Shown piece by piece: positions 9,538 through 18,639 of a stretch of 64,000 nt of DNA (the stretch's first letter is position 1; each line of letters opens with the position of its first letter). This DNA is from Persicitalea jodogahamensis (lineage in GTDB: Bacteria > Bacteroidota > Bacteroidia > Cytophagales > Spirosomataceae). Below the pieces are notes generated by a model that worked only from the letters and a program-made list of their open reading frames with translations, did not search any database and had not been told where the DNA came from. Made by a program: the position numbers and the translations under genes. Location of the stretch: NCBI RefSeq assembly GCF_014651615.1, contig NZ_BMXF01000004.1, positions 248,001 through 312,000 of the forward strand. The letters run 5' to 3'.

Positions 9538-11091
9538 ATGAACATCATTAAATTAAGTCTGCTGGCTGGCGCTGCGCTGCTGCTGGCCTTCCCCTCCCGG
9601 GGTCAATACGCGGCTGACGCTTTTCGCTTTTCTGAAATCAATCAAACGGGTACCGCCCGGTTTCAGGGTGTTGGAGGCAACCACGCCGCTCTTGGCGGCG
9701 ACGCAAGTACTATTAGCGGCAATCCCGCCGGACTGGGTTTTTACAACCGCTCCGAGCTCAGTCTCAGCCCTTCGTTTAGAAACCTCAACACTGAAAGTAC
9801 CTACCTGGGTCGGGTACAATCGGATGGTAAGACAAATCCTAACCTTACCCAGGCTTCGTTGATTATTGCGGGGAGTCCCAATCGTTACAACAGCAACTGG
9901 AAACGCAGTTCGATTGGTATTTCCTACACACGGCAGCAATCGTTTCAGAACTTGTTTTCGTACTCCGGCCGCAATGAGCGATCAGCGTTTGTCGATGCCG
10001 CGGTAGACGACGCAAACCGCAGGAATATTTCGGCAGAATCGCTGGATCAGGAATTTGACGTGAATAGCCGGCAAGCTTTTACCTTACCCGGGGCGTACTA
10101 CCAGTTATACATGATTAATCCCACTACTGCAGTTGGTCCCCCGTATGTGCGGTACGAAAGAAACAATCCCACGGACCAAGTAGGTAGTTTTGAATCCACC
10201 GGCGCCCACTCGCAGTGGACTTTCGCCTATGCCGGTAATTATAACGATAAGATTTACGTGGGTGCCTCAATCGGCTTCAATCGTATAAGGTACGATTATA
10301 ATTCAACTCTGTCCGACCAGTATGCGAATGCCACTGTGATCAGGGGTTCCACTCATACAGAGGACCTCAACGTTACGGGTAATGGCATTAATGCCACGAT
10401 AGGGATCATCTACAAAGCTACTCCGCAGCTGCAAATTGGTGCATCCATTACATCCCCTACATTCATGAATGTGAAAGAAACCTTTAATGAATTGGTACAG
10501 GCAGACATCATCGGAATACCTCAAACCGATGCCAACGGCCAGACTGTTTTCTTCGTTCCTGATGTGACCACCGTGGGCTTGCAGCCCAATGATTTTGAAT
10601 ATACCATCCAGAGTCCGCTTCGTGCGTCTGGAGGAGTTACGTACTTCTTTGGCCAAAGCGGATTTTTGACAGGCACTGTCGAATATGTAGGTTACCGGGG
10701 AATGCGCGTGAGCACGGGTACTTTGAACGCAGCGGACAATTCCACTTTTCGGCAGGACAACAAAAGAGAAATTGAGGACACTTACACGGGTGGGGTCAAT
10801 GTACGGGTAGGCGGTGAATACCGTGCCGGTACTTTTCGTGCCAGAGCCGGACTGGCCTATCTGGGAGATCCTTACCGGGTGAAACTGGATGATATTGATC
10901 GCAGCAAGCTACTACTTTCGGGTGGCATAGGATTTCGGAATGAGCGATTCTTTGCCGATGTCACGGGGATTTATAATACCGCCAAGGCAGCCTACACGCC
11001 CTATGTCCTGAACAACCAGAGCGACTATGCCTCTGCCAGAATCACCAGCCAATCGATCAACCTGCTTATCACGCTGGGTACTTTTTTCTAA
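9538..11091 (+). CDS. FadL/OmpP1-like outer membrane beta-barrel protein
   Basis: 517 residues with a cleavable signal peptide (MNIIKLSLLAGAALLLAFPSRG) followed by a region ARFQGVGGNHAALGGDASTISGNPAGLGFYNRSEL, which is the Asn-Pro-Ala-Gly start typical of FadL/TodX-type barrels. The rest alternates polar and hydrophobic residues as in outer membrane strands and ends in an aromatic residue (LGTFF). Members of this superfamily carry hydrophobic compounds across the outer membrane; the substrate here cannot be read from the sequence. It is a single gene between two hairpins. Confidence 0.82.
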   Translation: MNIIKLSLLAGAALLLAFPSRGQYAADAFRFSEINQTGTARFQGVGGNHAALGGDASTISGNPAGLGFYNRSELSLSPSFRNLNTESTYLGRVQSDGKTNPNLTQASLIIAGSPNRYNSNWKRSSIGISYTRQQSFQNLFSYSGRNERSAFVDAAVDDANRRNISAESLDQEFDVNSRQAFTLPGAYYQLYMINPTTAVGPPYVRYERNNPTDQVGSFESTGAHSQWTFAYAGNYNDKIYVGASIGFNRIRYDYNSTLSDQYANATVIRGSTHTEDLNVTGNGINATIGIIYKATPQLQIGASITSPTFMNVKETFNELVQADIIGIPQTDANGQTVFFVPDVTTVGLQPNDFEYTIQSPLRASGGVTYFFGQSGFLTGTVEYVGYRGMRVSTGTLNAADNSTFRQDNKREIEDTYTGGVNVRVGGEYRAGTFRARAGLAYLGDPYRVKLDDIDRSKLLLSGGIGFRNERFFADVTGIYNTAKAAYTPYVLNNQSDYASARITSQSINLLITLGTFF

Positions 11092-11112
11092 AATTGAGTT
11101 GAAAATTATTAG

Positions 11113-11153
11113 AGGTCGTAGTGTAATGTGCAAACATTCGCTGCGACCTTTTC
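11113..11153. terminator. Bidirectional terminator between FadL-like gene and aroK
   Basis: Imperfect long hairpin (outer arms 11113-11118 and 11144-11149, inner arms 11125-11129 and 11134-11138) with a T run on the plus strand at 11149-11153. It lies between convergent genes and can serve both. Confidence 0.6.
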
Positions 11154-11656
11154 TATGCATGCTGGTTGATCAACTCGATTATTTCCTGAATGCTGGTCTT
11201 GTTGGAGATGGTAATGTCAGCCTGTGCGTAGAACGGAAATCGCCCTGCCAGCTTTGCTTTAAGTTCTGTTTCCAGATCGGTAACGCCCGATAAGAGTGGA
11301 CGGTCATCCCGATTATGATGGATGATGCGCGCAGCAAGTTCAGAGGGCTCTACGTCCAGAAAAACGCTCACGCCATTATTTTTAATGAATTGCATATTGT
11401 CGAAGAAGCAGGGGGCTCCACCGCCGGTCGCGATAACAGTGGCTTGTTCTGGACCTATTTCCTGCAGGACTCTCCTTTCCACTTCCCGAAAATAGTCTTC
11501 ACCGTGTGTGGAGAAAATTTGCGGAATCGTTTTGTTCTGATCTTTAACAATCAATTTATCCAGATCGACGAACCGGTAGTTCAAGGCTCTTGCCAACCTT
11601 CTTCCCAGTGTTGATTTGCCCGAGGAAGGCATTCCGACCAGAAAAACGTTTTTCAT
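11153..11656 (-). CDS. aroK: Shikimate kinase
   Basis: Phosphorylates shikimate with ATP, fifth step of the chorismate pathway. 167 residues, normal length. Walker A GMPSSGKST at residues 8-16, the shikimate-binding DLD motif near residue 33, FREVE around 58 and the GGG motif (IATGGGAPC) near 80; lid arginines in NRDDRPLL. The start codon overlaps the stop of the upstream DoxX-like gene (ATGA at 11653-11656), so the two are translationally coupled. Confidence 0.95.
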   Translation of the reverse strand: MKNVFLVGMPSSGKSTLGRRLARALNYRFVDLDKLIVKDQNKTIPQIFSTHGEDYFREVERRVLQEIGPEQATVIATGGGAPCFFDNMQFIKNNGVSVFLDVEPSELAARIIHHNRDDRPLLSGVTDLETELKAKLAGRFPFYAQADITISNKTSIQEIIELINQHA

Positions 11657-12741
11657 AGCTTACTCAAAACGACCTGCGCATCGGGAGTATCATTGAAATG
11701 CCACTTGCCTTTCACGACCCCGTTCTGCAACAACCAGATGCCTGGATTGGAGCGGGAAATTGTTTTCAGTACGGTTGCGTCGGCATAGTAGTAGGGGAGA
11801 GTGAGTTGCTGGGTTTTCAGAAACTCGTTCATTTCGTCACTACTTGCCGAAGTCAGAATAATCGGTTCTACTGCTTTGCCTTTCAGGTCGGTGACCAGTT
11901 TTCTAATTTCAGGGAAGGCGGCAATATTAATATCGTTGAGGTTCTTAACGATGATAAATAGTTTGTTTCCTTCGAACGTTTGCTGCGTAAAATCTCCTTC
12001 ATCGTTCCAGGCACGGTAGTCGGTGATCTTGGGCTTTGCGCTTTCATTCAGCAACACCATTTCCTTGAATTTCAAGGTTGTGTCGCTCGGAAACTTCTCG
12101 AATTCAACCTCTTTCCCGTCCTTCTCAAAGACATATTTGTATTTCATTTCTTCGGAAGGCTTCATCTGCTCTGGAATGCTGGCGCCTACCCGGTATGGCA
12201 AGAGGTCGATGATCGGCAGATGCCGGATTGCGTAAAAAGCCACACCTACCGAGGCCACCGTCGCCACGGCGACAATCATGCCCGTGGGCATGGCACGAAA
12301 CTTCTTTCTGTGGTAGACAAGGAATAAAATCAGCGCCAGTAAAAACACATCTTTTCCAAAAGACGTCCAGGGCTTCAATTTGATAGCGTCCCCAAAACAA
12401 CCACAGTCCGTGACGCGGTTGAAATAAGCGGAATAAAATGTCAGGAATGTAAAGCATATGATCGTGATGAGTAGTAACCAGGAGGTGGTTTTAGGCTTGT
12501 AACTTACCAGCAGGGCAACGCCAAGTACCACCTCCGCCACGCACAGAATCACCGAAAAATAGAGAGCAAACGGAATGAGCCCGATGAAAAAATCATGCAG
12601 GGCGGGCAAATCCTGCGCAAAAACTTCGAAATACTCTTCCAGCTTGATTTCAGTACCGACGGGATCATTCAGTTTGATCAGCCCTGAAAAAATAAAAAGT
12701 ACGCCAACGATGACTTTGGCAATTTGGGCAGCAAGCTTCAT
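11653..12741 (-). CDS. DoxX/MauE-like integral membrane protein (BT_3928-like family)
   Basis: 362 residues from the ATG at 12741, which begins MKLAAQIAKVIVGVLFIFSG; an upstream extension of 18 codons has no signal character. The N-terminal half has about four membrane helices of the DoxX/MauE type, with a Cys pair in VTDCGCFGDAIKL, a motif shared with MauE-like redox proteins. A fifth helix near 160 leads to a soluble C-terminal domain (about 190-362) with a thioredoxin-like pattern (KLFIIVKNLNDIN, GIWLLQNGVVKGKWH) but no CxxC. A thiol-redox role in the envelope is plausible but unproven. First gene of a pair with aroK. Confidence 0.8.
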   Translation of the reverse strand: MKLAAQIAKVIVGVLFIFSGLIKLNDPVGTEIKLEEYFEVFAQDLPALHDFFIGLIPFALYFSVILCVAEVVLGVALLVSYKPKTTSWLLLITIICFTFLTFYSAYFNRVTDCGCFGDAIKLKPWTSFGKDVFLLALILFLVYHRKKFRAMPTGMIVAVATVASVGVAFYAIRHLPIIDLLPYRVGASIPEQMKPSEEMKYKYVFEKDGKEVEFEKFPSDTTLKFKEMVLLNESAKPKITDYRAWNDEGDFTQQTFEGNKLFIIVKNLNDINIAAFPEIRKLVTDLKGKAVEPIILTSASSDEMNEFLKTQQLTLPYYYADATVLKTISRSNPGIWLLQNGVVKGKWHFNDTPDAQVVLSKL

Positions 12742-12847
12742 TAATTTTGAATTAGTGATTGAGTGAATTAGTGAATACCGGACTCCAATACGCACAAAAA
12801 TTCAGAAATTTGTTAATCAACTTTTGAGAAATCTGATTACACCACCT

Positions 12848-13393
12848 CTAATTGGTGTGCAACCCATTGGATTTGATTAAACAAAACACGGCATAATTAA
12901 TCATGTCCTGATACCCGGATTTGACTCCTTCTGAGACCAGCGTGATTCCTTGATTATCCTCTATTTGCTTAATCCTTAATAGTTTCATCAGAATAATGTC
13001 TGTCATTGAACTGACTCGCATGTCACGCCAGGCTTCGCCGTAATCATGATTTTTGTTAAAAAGCAATTCCTTTACTTCGCTTACCTGCTCTTCGTACATC
13101 GTGGAAAGCTTTTCGTGTCCTAGTTCATGGTTGGCGTTTTTCAGAGCAATTTGAATGAGCGCCATCACGCAGTAGTTGATGATACCAATGAACTCTTCTG
13201 TGATTCCGTCCTCCACTTTTTGACTACCTTTATCTTGTATAGTACGGATGCGTTGAGCCTTAATGTATATTTGATCCGTAATGGAGGGCAGCCGCAGAAT
13301 TCGCCACGATGTGCCATAATCCTTGTTTTTTTTGGCAAAAAGATCACGGCAATAATTCATGATCTCCTCGTATTCGATTTCAGTTGATTTCAA
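12848..13393 (-). CDS. DUF1599 family protein with internal duplication
   Basis: 181 residues made of two copies of one helical unit: residues 7-83 and 99-175. The copies share KDYGTSWR (24-31) and HDYGEAWR (116-123), then a SxTDxIxxKxxRI segment, a D/EG pair and an INYxVxxLI helix. The family is widespread in Bacteroidota; I recall DUF1599 being linked to nucleotide metabolism or modification, but I cannot confirm an activity. No signal peptide, so cytoplasmic. It is divergent from folP with only 48 bases between the starts. Confidence 0.85.
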   Translation of the reverse strand: MKSTEIEYEEIMNYCRDLFAKKNKDYGTSWRILRLPSITDQIYIKAQRIRTIQDKGSQKVEDGITEEFIGIINYCVMALIQIALKNANHELGHEKLSTMYEEQVSEVKELLFNKNHDYGEAWRDMRVSSMTDIILMKLLRIKQIEDNQGITLVSEGVKSGYQDMINYAVFCLIKSNGLHTN

Positions 13394-13441
13394 TGCCGGA
13401 GAGGAAGAAATGGAAGATTTAAAGTACCAAGCGTAGAGCCA

Positions 13442-14326
13442 ATGGTAGACTTACAACAGCCAGGAACCTTATTAGCGTCGCAATTTAAGAAGAAAACGAT
13501 CAAAGTTGCTGGGCGATTGCTGGATTTCAGCACGCCTGTGGTAATGGGAATTATCAACCTTACGCCGGATTCGTTTTATGAAGGTAGCCGATTCGAAGCC
13601 AATCAGGACAAATTGCTTCAAGCAGCCGGCCAGATGATCGCGGATGGTGCAAAGATCCTGGATGTGGGAGGCTACTCAACCCGTCCTGGCGCAGCGGAAG
13701 TGTCAGAATTGGAGGAGAGTGATCGTGTGCTCGGAGCAATCGAAGCGCTTTCCCAGAGTTTCCCCAGCCTGATTATTTCGGTCGATACTTTTCGGGCCGA
13801 GGTTGCCAGAAAGGCGGTGATGGCGGGAGCATCTATCATCAATGACGTCTCGGGTGGGAATCTTGACGAAGGAATGTTCGGAGTTGTCGCTGAATCGGGA
13901 GTACCCTATGTGCTGATGCATATGCGCGGAACGCCGCAGACCATGGTCAAACAAAATCGGTACAATAACCTAATCCGGGATGTGGTGCAAGAAATTGCTG
14001 CTAAGTTGGATAAGCTGAATTCACTGGGCGTGGCCGATGTGATCGTTGATCCGGGATTTGGCTTTGCCAAAAATGTCCCACAGAATTTCGAGCTACTGAA
14101 TAATCTGGAATATTTTCAGAATTTGGATGCCGCCCTGTTAATAGGACTTTCCCGCAAATCGATGATCTGGCGTAGTTTAGAGACTACCGCTGATGAATCA
14201 TTAAATGGCACTACCGCCCTGAACATGACGGCACTTCAAAAAGGCGCAAACATTCTCAGGGTTCACGATGTAAAAGAAGCTGTCGAAACTATAAAGCTAT
14301 GGAAGTTAACCACACTGCGGAATTGA
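13442..14326 (+). CDS. folP: Dihydropteroate synthase
   Basis: Joins p-aminobenzoate to dihydropterin pyrophosphate in folate synthesis; target of sulfonamides. 294 residues. Signature segments are all present: IINLTPDSFYEGSR, DVGGYSTRPGA, SVDTFR, INDVSGG, MHMRGTPQTM, DPGFGFAKN and the C-terminal RVHDVKEA. The first 20 residues before the barrel are an extension. It lies 38 bases upstream of cdaA on the same strand, an arrangement I recall as common in Bacteroidota. Confidence 0.96.
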   Translation: MVDLQQPGTLLASQFKKKTIKVAGRLLDFSTPVVMGIINLTPDSFYEGSRFEANQDKLLQAAGQMIADGAKILDVGGYSTRPGAAEVSELEESDRVLGAIEALSQSFPSLIISVDTFRAEVARKAVMAGASIINDVSGGNLDEGMFGVVAESGVPYVLMHMRGTPQTMVKQNRYNNLIRDVVQEIAAKLDKLNSLGVADVIVDPGFGFAKNVPQNFELLNNLEYFQNLDAALLIGLSRKSMIWRSLETTADESLNGTTALNMTALQKGANILRVHDVKEAVETIKLWKLTTLRN

Positions 14327-14364
14327 AATTTAGCTAGATTCGCAAAATTTTGATTTGAAAAATT

Positions 14365-15150
14365 ATGCGTATTGGTTTCTTGACGGTTGAGTGGACCGAT
14401 TTGCTCGATATTACCCTGGTCGCGTTCTTGCTTTACCAGGTATATTACCTTGTTAAAGGCAGTATCGCCAGTCGCGTATTCTTAGGCTGCATTTTTGTCT
14501 ACGTTTTTTATCTGATCGTGAAAGGGCTGAGGCTTGAATTGCTGACGACCATCTTACAGTATTTCATGGGCGTTGGTGCCATAGCCCTCATCGTGATTTT
14601 CCAACAAGAAATCCGCCGTTTTCTTTTGATGATAGGGAAGTCCACTGCATTTTCAAACAACAGATTATTCAACACTTTTTTTGGTAAATCGGATTCGGAG
14701 GGGCAGGCGCAGCATTTAAAGAAAATTGCCGACGCCGTCCGGAATATTGCTGCCGATTTCAACGGGGCAATCGTCGTTATCAAAAAGAATGATGACCTGG
14801 AAAAATTTGTCCAGACGGGTGAGGTACTTGACGCCACTATTTCGCGGAATTTGCTCATCTCCATTTTCAATCAATACAGTGCGCTTCATGAAGGAGCTAC
14901 CATCGTGTCCGATGGCCGCATTGCCGCTGCCCGCTGTATTCTGCCCGTTGCGGATGGGATTGATGTTCCACCCAGTATTGGGTTTCGTCACCGCGCAGCT
15001 CTGGGCATGAGCGAGGCTACCGATGCAGTTGTGTTGGTCGTATCCGAACAAACAGGGAGGATATCGCTTGCCGTGGAAGGAAAACTCATCGGTAATATTT
15101 CAACCAATGAGCTTGAAACCCGTCTGGCCGACTATCTGAATGCTGATTGA
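14365..15150 (+). CDS. cdaA: Diadenylate cyclase CdaA (c-di-AMP synthase)
   Basis: Makes cyclic di-AMP from two ATP. 261 residues: about three membrane helices in residues 8-85 with the conserved QYFMGVGAIALIVIFQQEIRR segment, then a DAC domain from about 105. The RHR motif is intact (Arg208-His209-Arg210, RHRAALG). The DGA motif reads LHEGA, with Glu176 where the family usually has the metal-binding Asp. All other landmarks (DATISRNLL, AARCILPVA, SEATDAVVLVVSEQTG) are normal, so I expect an active enzyme, but the Asp-to-Glu change deserves a check. Downstream of folP, probably co-transcribed. Confidence 0.94.
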   Translation: MRIGFLTVEWTDLLDITLVAFLLYQVYYLVKGSIASRVFLGCIFVYVFYLIVKGLRLELLTTILQYFMGVGAIALIVIFQQEIRRFLLMIGKSTAFSNNRLFNTFFGKSDSEGQAQHLKKIADAVRNIAADFNGAIVVIKKNDDLEKFVQTGEVLDATISRNLLISIFNQYSALHEGATIVSDGRIAAARCILPVADGIDVPPSIGFRHRAALGMSEATDAVVLVVSEQTGRISLAVEGKLIGNISTNELETRLADYLNAD

Positions 15151-15263
15151 TGAAAAACATAGTTGATTTTGATAGAAAATTTTCATGGCAATGAGCTGAT
15201 TGATAGTGTATTTGGGTCCAAGGAACATAGGTAGTTTTATTGAAATGAGGTAAAGGCTTGTCG

Positions 15264-15288
15264 TTGACTTTTTTTCTACTTACTTTTG
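15264..15288 (+). promoter_or_regulatory. Promoter of rpsT
   Basis: -7 box TACTTTTG at 15281-15288 fits TAnnTTTG; a TTGAC sequence at 15264-15268 sits in the -33 region. The box is 38 bases before the rpsT start, a short leader suited to a ribosomal protein gene. Confidence 0.65.
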
Positions 15289-15325
15289 CAAACGTTTTTA
15301 AGAAAAGCAACAACATCAAGACCAA

Positions 15326-15586
15326 ATGGCAAACCATAAATCGGCATTAAAGAGAATTCGCGCCAACGAAACCAAGCGTTTGAGAAATCGCTACCAACAC
15401 AAAACCACCCGTACCTACATTCGCAAATTGCGCGATACATCTGATCCAGAAGCCGCACGTGAGGTGTACAAAACGGTTTCATCCATGTTGGATCGGTTGG
15501 CCAAAAAGAATGTTATTCATAAGAACAAGGCTAACAACCAGAAGTCGAAGCTTGACAAGTACGTGAAATCCCTGTCAGCTGCCTGA
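15326..15586 (+). CDS. rpsT: 30S ribosomal protein S20
   Basis: Small primary 16S rRNA-binding protein of the 30S subunit, 86 residues, highly basic. Starts [21 protein letters not shown], the standard S20 opening, and ends with [16 protein letters not shown]. Has its own promoter (15264-15288) and terminator (15608-15638), so it is a single-gene unit. Confidence 0.97.
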   Translation: MANHKSALKRIRANETKRLRNRYQHKTTRTYIRKLRDTSDPEAAREVYKTVSSMLDRLAKKNVIHKNKANNQKSKLDKYVKSLSAA

Positions 15587-15607
15587 TAATTTACCCAGGA
15601 AATTTAT

Positions 15608-15638
15608 AACCCCGATAGCGAAAGCCATCGGGGTTTTT
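15608..15638 (+). terminator. Terminator of rpsT
   Basis: Hairpin with AACCCCGAT pairing to ATCGGGGTT (15608-15616 with 15627-15635), small inner stem and GAAA-containing loop, then a T run to 15638. Confidence 0.88.
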
Positions 15639-15672
15639 CTATTTTTAGGCTTAATAAAATCGTTTTATTTCA

Positions 15673-18492
15673 ATGAGGATAATCTACCTAACTCTTTACG
15701 TTCTATTTATTGCCTGTTCGGCTGCCTGGTCTCAAAACACCAAACGACCGCTCAATGCCGACGACTACGATTCCTGGAAAAGCGTCAGGCAAACTACCTT
15801 GTCCAAAGATGGTGAATGGGTGTCTTACGAGGTGAATCCGCAGGAAGGCGATGGTCAGCTTTTAGTGAAAAATCCAGCGGCTGCTCGAAAAATTGTGATT
15901 CCCCGTGGTTATGATGCCAGATTTTCTGCCGATGCCAAGTTTTTAGTAGCCAAAGTAAAGCCACAACTCGAAACGGTACGCCAAGCCAAAAAGGCAAAAA
16001 CAAAAAAAGAGAAAATGCCAAAGGACAGCCTGGTTATACTCAACCTGGCTACTGGCAACCAAAAGACGTACGGCGACTTGGTATCCTTCTCTATTCCTGA
16101 CGAGTCGGGGCTGTGGTTAGCCATGGCTACTAAAATGCCTGAGGCAAAAAAAGACACAACTGTAAATAAGGATGAGACTGATAAGAAAGCTAAGGACAGA
16201 AAGCTCAAAAAGCTCAAAGGCGATCTCCTGACCCTTCTGAACATGGCTGGCAGCGACTCCGTATCCTTTGAAAATGTAGATGAGTATGCCTTGTCTGATC
16301 AGGGGAATCGTGTGATCTTCACCAGACAGATGTCCAAGGACACAGCTGTTTACCGGGGAGTGTTCGAGTATATGTTTGCCAGTAAAAAAATTCAAACTCT
16401 TGACACAAGTTCGAAGGTCGAGGTATACAAGAACCTTTCTTTGGATAAAAAAGGTGAGCAGGCGGTCTGGATGAGTTCTCCGGATTCCGCCAAAGCGGAC
16501 GTAAGAAGATTTGCCCTGGTGTTTCGGGATTTAGGCAAAAAAAGTAATGTGGTAGTTGCCGATACCGTTACGAAAGGGTTGCCCCAGTATTGGGCACCAT
16601 CCGAATTTCAAAAGCCCAGGTTTTCCGATGATGGCAGACGCCTATACTTCGGAGCCGCTCCGGTGGGAAAACCTTCGCTGAAAGACACCACTATGCTCGA
16701 CGAGGAACTATCCCGTGTGGATGTCTGGAGTTATACGGACACCAGGCTGCAACCTATGCAGGACAAACAGCGTAAGGAGATGCTTGAAAAGGATTACTGG
16801 ACGTACTATGATGTGAACAGCCGGAAAGTGATACCGCTGGCGAATGAGGAAATGGCATTCGTTACTATTAACTACCGGGACAATCAGTCCTTTTTGCTTG
16901 GTAAATCTTTCGAGCCCTATCAGAGGTCAAGCTCCTGGGAGCCCGGCCACTCAGACTTATATTGGATTGAGGCATCGACAGGTAAAAATTCGCTCATCGC
17001 CCGAGATGTATTGGGGCAATCCGAAGCGTCACCAGCTGGCAAGTACGCAATTTGGTTCGATGAGCGGGATACGCTCTGGAAGTTGCACGATCATTCGGCA
17101 ACTACCCTTAGAAAATTAACCGAGGGTCTCAACGTAGCATTTCACGACGAAGAGCACGACACGCCCGACACCCCTGACGCGTACGGTATCGCGGGCTGGA
17201 CAAAGGACGACAAATACGTACTGATTTATGACCGCTACGATATCTGGAAAATCGACCCTACATTAAAGGAAAAGCCGGTAAATCTTACCATGGGATATGG
17301 GCGCAAGGAGAAGGTTCGCCTTAAATTTCTTGAAATGCGGGAAAAAGATGATGACCCGGCTATCGATCTCTCACAGGAGAACTTTCTCTGGGGGCAGTGG
17401 GAGGGCGACAAGGAGACCGGTCTGCTTTCCTGGAAGTCAGGCAGTGAACCGGCGATTATGGTCAAGGAGCCTTATTATTTTAGCCCAAACTCTTTCAAGA
17501 AAGCGAAGAATGCAAAGGTGTATGTTTTCGAAAAAGGGAATTTCGCTCATCCCAATGAACTGTACTATGTGAGGGATTGGAAAAACCCACAACCGCTTAC
17601 CAACCTTTTCGCCCAAACCGATGGAATCAAATGGGGGAGTGCAGAGCAAGTTAGCTGGGTTTCGAGTCAGGGAGTAAATCTGGAAGGGTTGCTTTTCAAA
17701 CCTGAAAACTTCGACCCCAGCCGCAAATACCCCATGCTGGTGTACTATTACGAAAGAAACGCCACGTCCCTTTATGCCTTCCGTGCTCCTGCCCCGAGTC
17801 GCTCAACGATCAACATTCCCTACTGCGTCTCCAACGATTACCTGGTATTTGTGCCCGATATCGTCTATGGCAACGGAACACCTGGAAAGAATGCCTATGA
17901 TTGCATTGTGTCGGGCGTGCTGGATCTGGTGGACAAAGGCTTTGTGGATCGGAACAATATCGGCATTCAGGGGCAAAGCTGGGGAGGCTACCAAACGGCC
18001 TACCTCATCACCCAGACCAATTTGTTCAAGGCTGCCATGGCTGGGGCCATTGTGGCCAACATGACGAGTGCCTACGGCGGAATCCGGTGGGGAACTGGCA
18101 TGAGCCGAATGTTCCAATACGAAAAGACGCAAAGTCGTATTGGCGGTACTCTCTGGGAAAAACCGCTTTATTATATTGAGAATTCTCCTCTTTTTTACGC
18201 CGACCGTGTACAAACACCGGTTTTGATGATGCACAACGACGCGGATGGTTCTGTGCCGTGGTATCAGGGAATAGAATTTTTCACCGCTCTGCGGCGTTTG
18301 AACAAACCCGTATGGATGCTGGTCTATAACGACGAAGACCATAACCTGACTAAAAGGCCCAATATGAAAGACCTTAGCCTAAGGATGTACCAATTTTTTG
18401 ACCACTACCTGAAAGCCGCTCCAATGCCCAGCTGGATGAGTGAAGGAAGGACGATTTTGGAGAAGGAACGCTGGGATATGAAGTTCGATTAA
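15673..18492 (+). CDS. Secreted S9 family (prolyl oligopeptidase-type) serine peptidase
   Basis: 939-residue peptidase exported by an N-terminal signal (MRIIYLTLYVLFIACSAAWS). Residues about 25-680 form a beta-propeller with a Lys-rich insert (KKAKTKKEKMPKD, KETDKKAKDRKLKKLK). The C-terminal alpha/beta hydrolase domain has the triad Ser769 (GQSWGG), Asp858 (DADGSVP) and His890 (EDHNL). Likely cleaves peptides in the periplasm or outside. Longer than POP itself and closer to the S9C/acylaminoacyl-peptidase-like group common in Bacteroidota. Follows rpsT after its terminator. Confidence 0.93.
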   Translation: MRIIYLTLYVLFIACSAAWSQNTKRPLNADDYDSWKSVRQTTLSKDGEWVSYEVNPQEGDGQLLVKNPAAARKIVIPRGYDARFSADAKFLVAKVKPQLETVRQAKKAKTKKEKMPKDSLVILNLATGNQKTYGDLVSFSIPDESGLWLAMATKMPEAKKDTTVNKDETDKKAKDRKLKKLKGDLLTLLNMAGSDSVSFENVDEYALSDQGNRVIFTRQMSKDTAVYRGVFEYMFASKKIQTLDTSSKVEVYKNLSLDKKGEQAVWMSSPDSAKADVRRFALVFRDLGKKSNVVVADTVTKGLPQYWAPSEFQKPRFSDDGRRLYFGAAPVGKPSLKDTTMLDEELSRVDVWSYTDTRLQPMQDKQRKEMLEKDYWTYYDVNSRKVIPLANEEMAFVTINYRDNQSFLLGKSFEPYQRSSSWEPGHSDLYWIEASTGKNSLIARDVLGQSEASPAGKYAIWFDERDTLWKLHDHSATTLRKLTEGLNVAFHDEEHDTPDTPDAYGIAGWTKDDKYVLIYDRYDIWKIDPTLKEKPVNLTMGYGRKEKVRLKFLEMREKDDDPAIDLSQENFLWGQWEGDKETGLLSWKSGSEPAIMVKEPYYFSPNSFKKAKNAKVYVFEKGNFAHPNELYYVRDWKNPQPLTNLFAQTDGIKWGSAEQVSWVSSQGVNLEGLLFKPENFDPSRKYPMLVYYYERNATSLYAFRAPAPSRSTINIPYCVSNDYLVFVPDIVYGNGTPGKNAYDCIVSGVLDLVDKGFVDRNNIGIQGQSWGGYQTAYLITQTNLFKAAMAGAIVANMTSAYGGIRWGTGMSRMFQYEKTQSRIGGTLWEKPLYYIENSPLFYADRVQTPVLMMHNDADGSVPWYQGIEFFTALRRLNKPVWMLVYNDEDHNLTKRPNMKDLSLRMYQFFDHYLKAAPMPSWMSEGRTILEKERWDMKFD

Positions 18493-18537
18493 CTTTGGCA
18501 AATTCTTTAATTTGCCCTATATTGCGAATAAGATTCT

Positions 18538-18575
18538 AAACCTTGTGGTCGTTTTTCGGTCACAAGGTTTCTTTT
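18538..18575 (+). terminator. Terminator of the S9 peptidase gene
   Basis: 10-bp perfect stem (18538-18547 with 18561-18570) and a T-rich 3' flank. It shows that the next gene starts downstream of about 18600 rather than at the earlier in-frame ATG at 18574. Confidence 0.7.
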
Positions 18576-18639
18576 GGAAGAATTAATACCAAAAAAAACT
18601 TTATTTAGTACCATTAATCACATAATGACTTACCGAAGA

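Noticed and set aside
15150-15325. Possible c-di-AMP or other riboswitch between cdaA and rpsT
   Set aside because: No conserved riboswitch core could be recognised; a promoter and short leader explain the gap.
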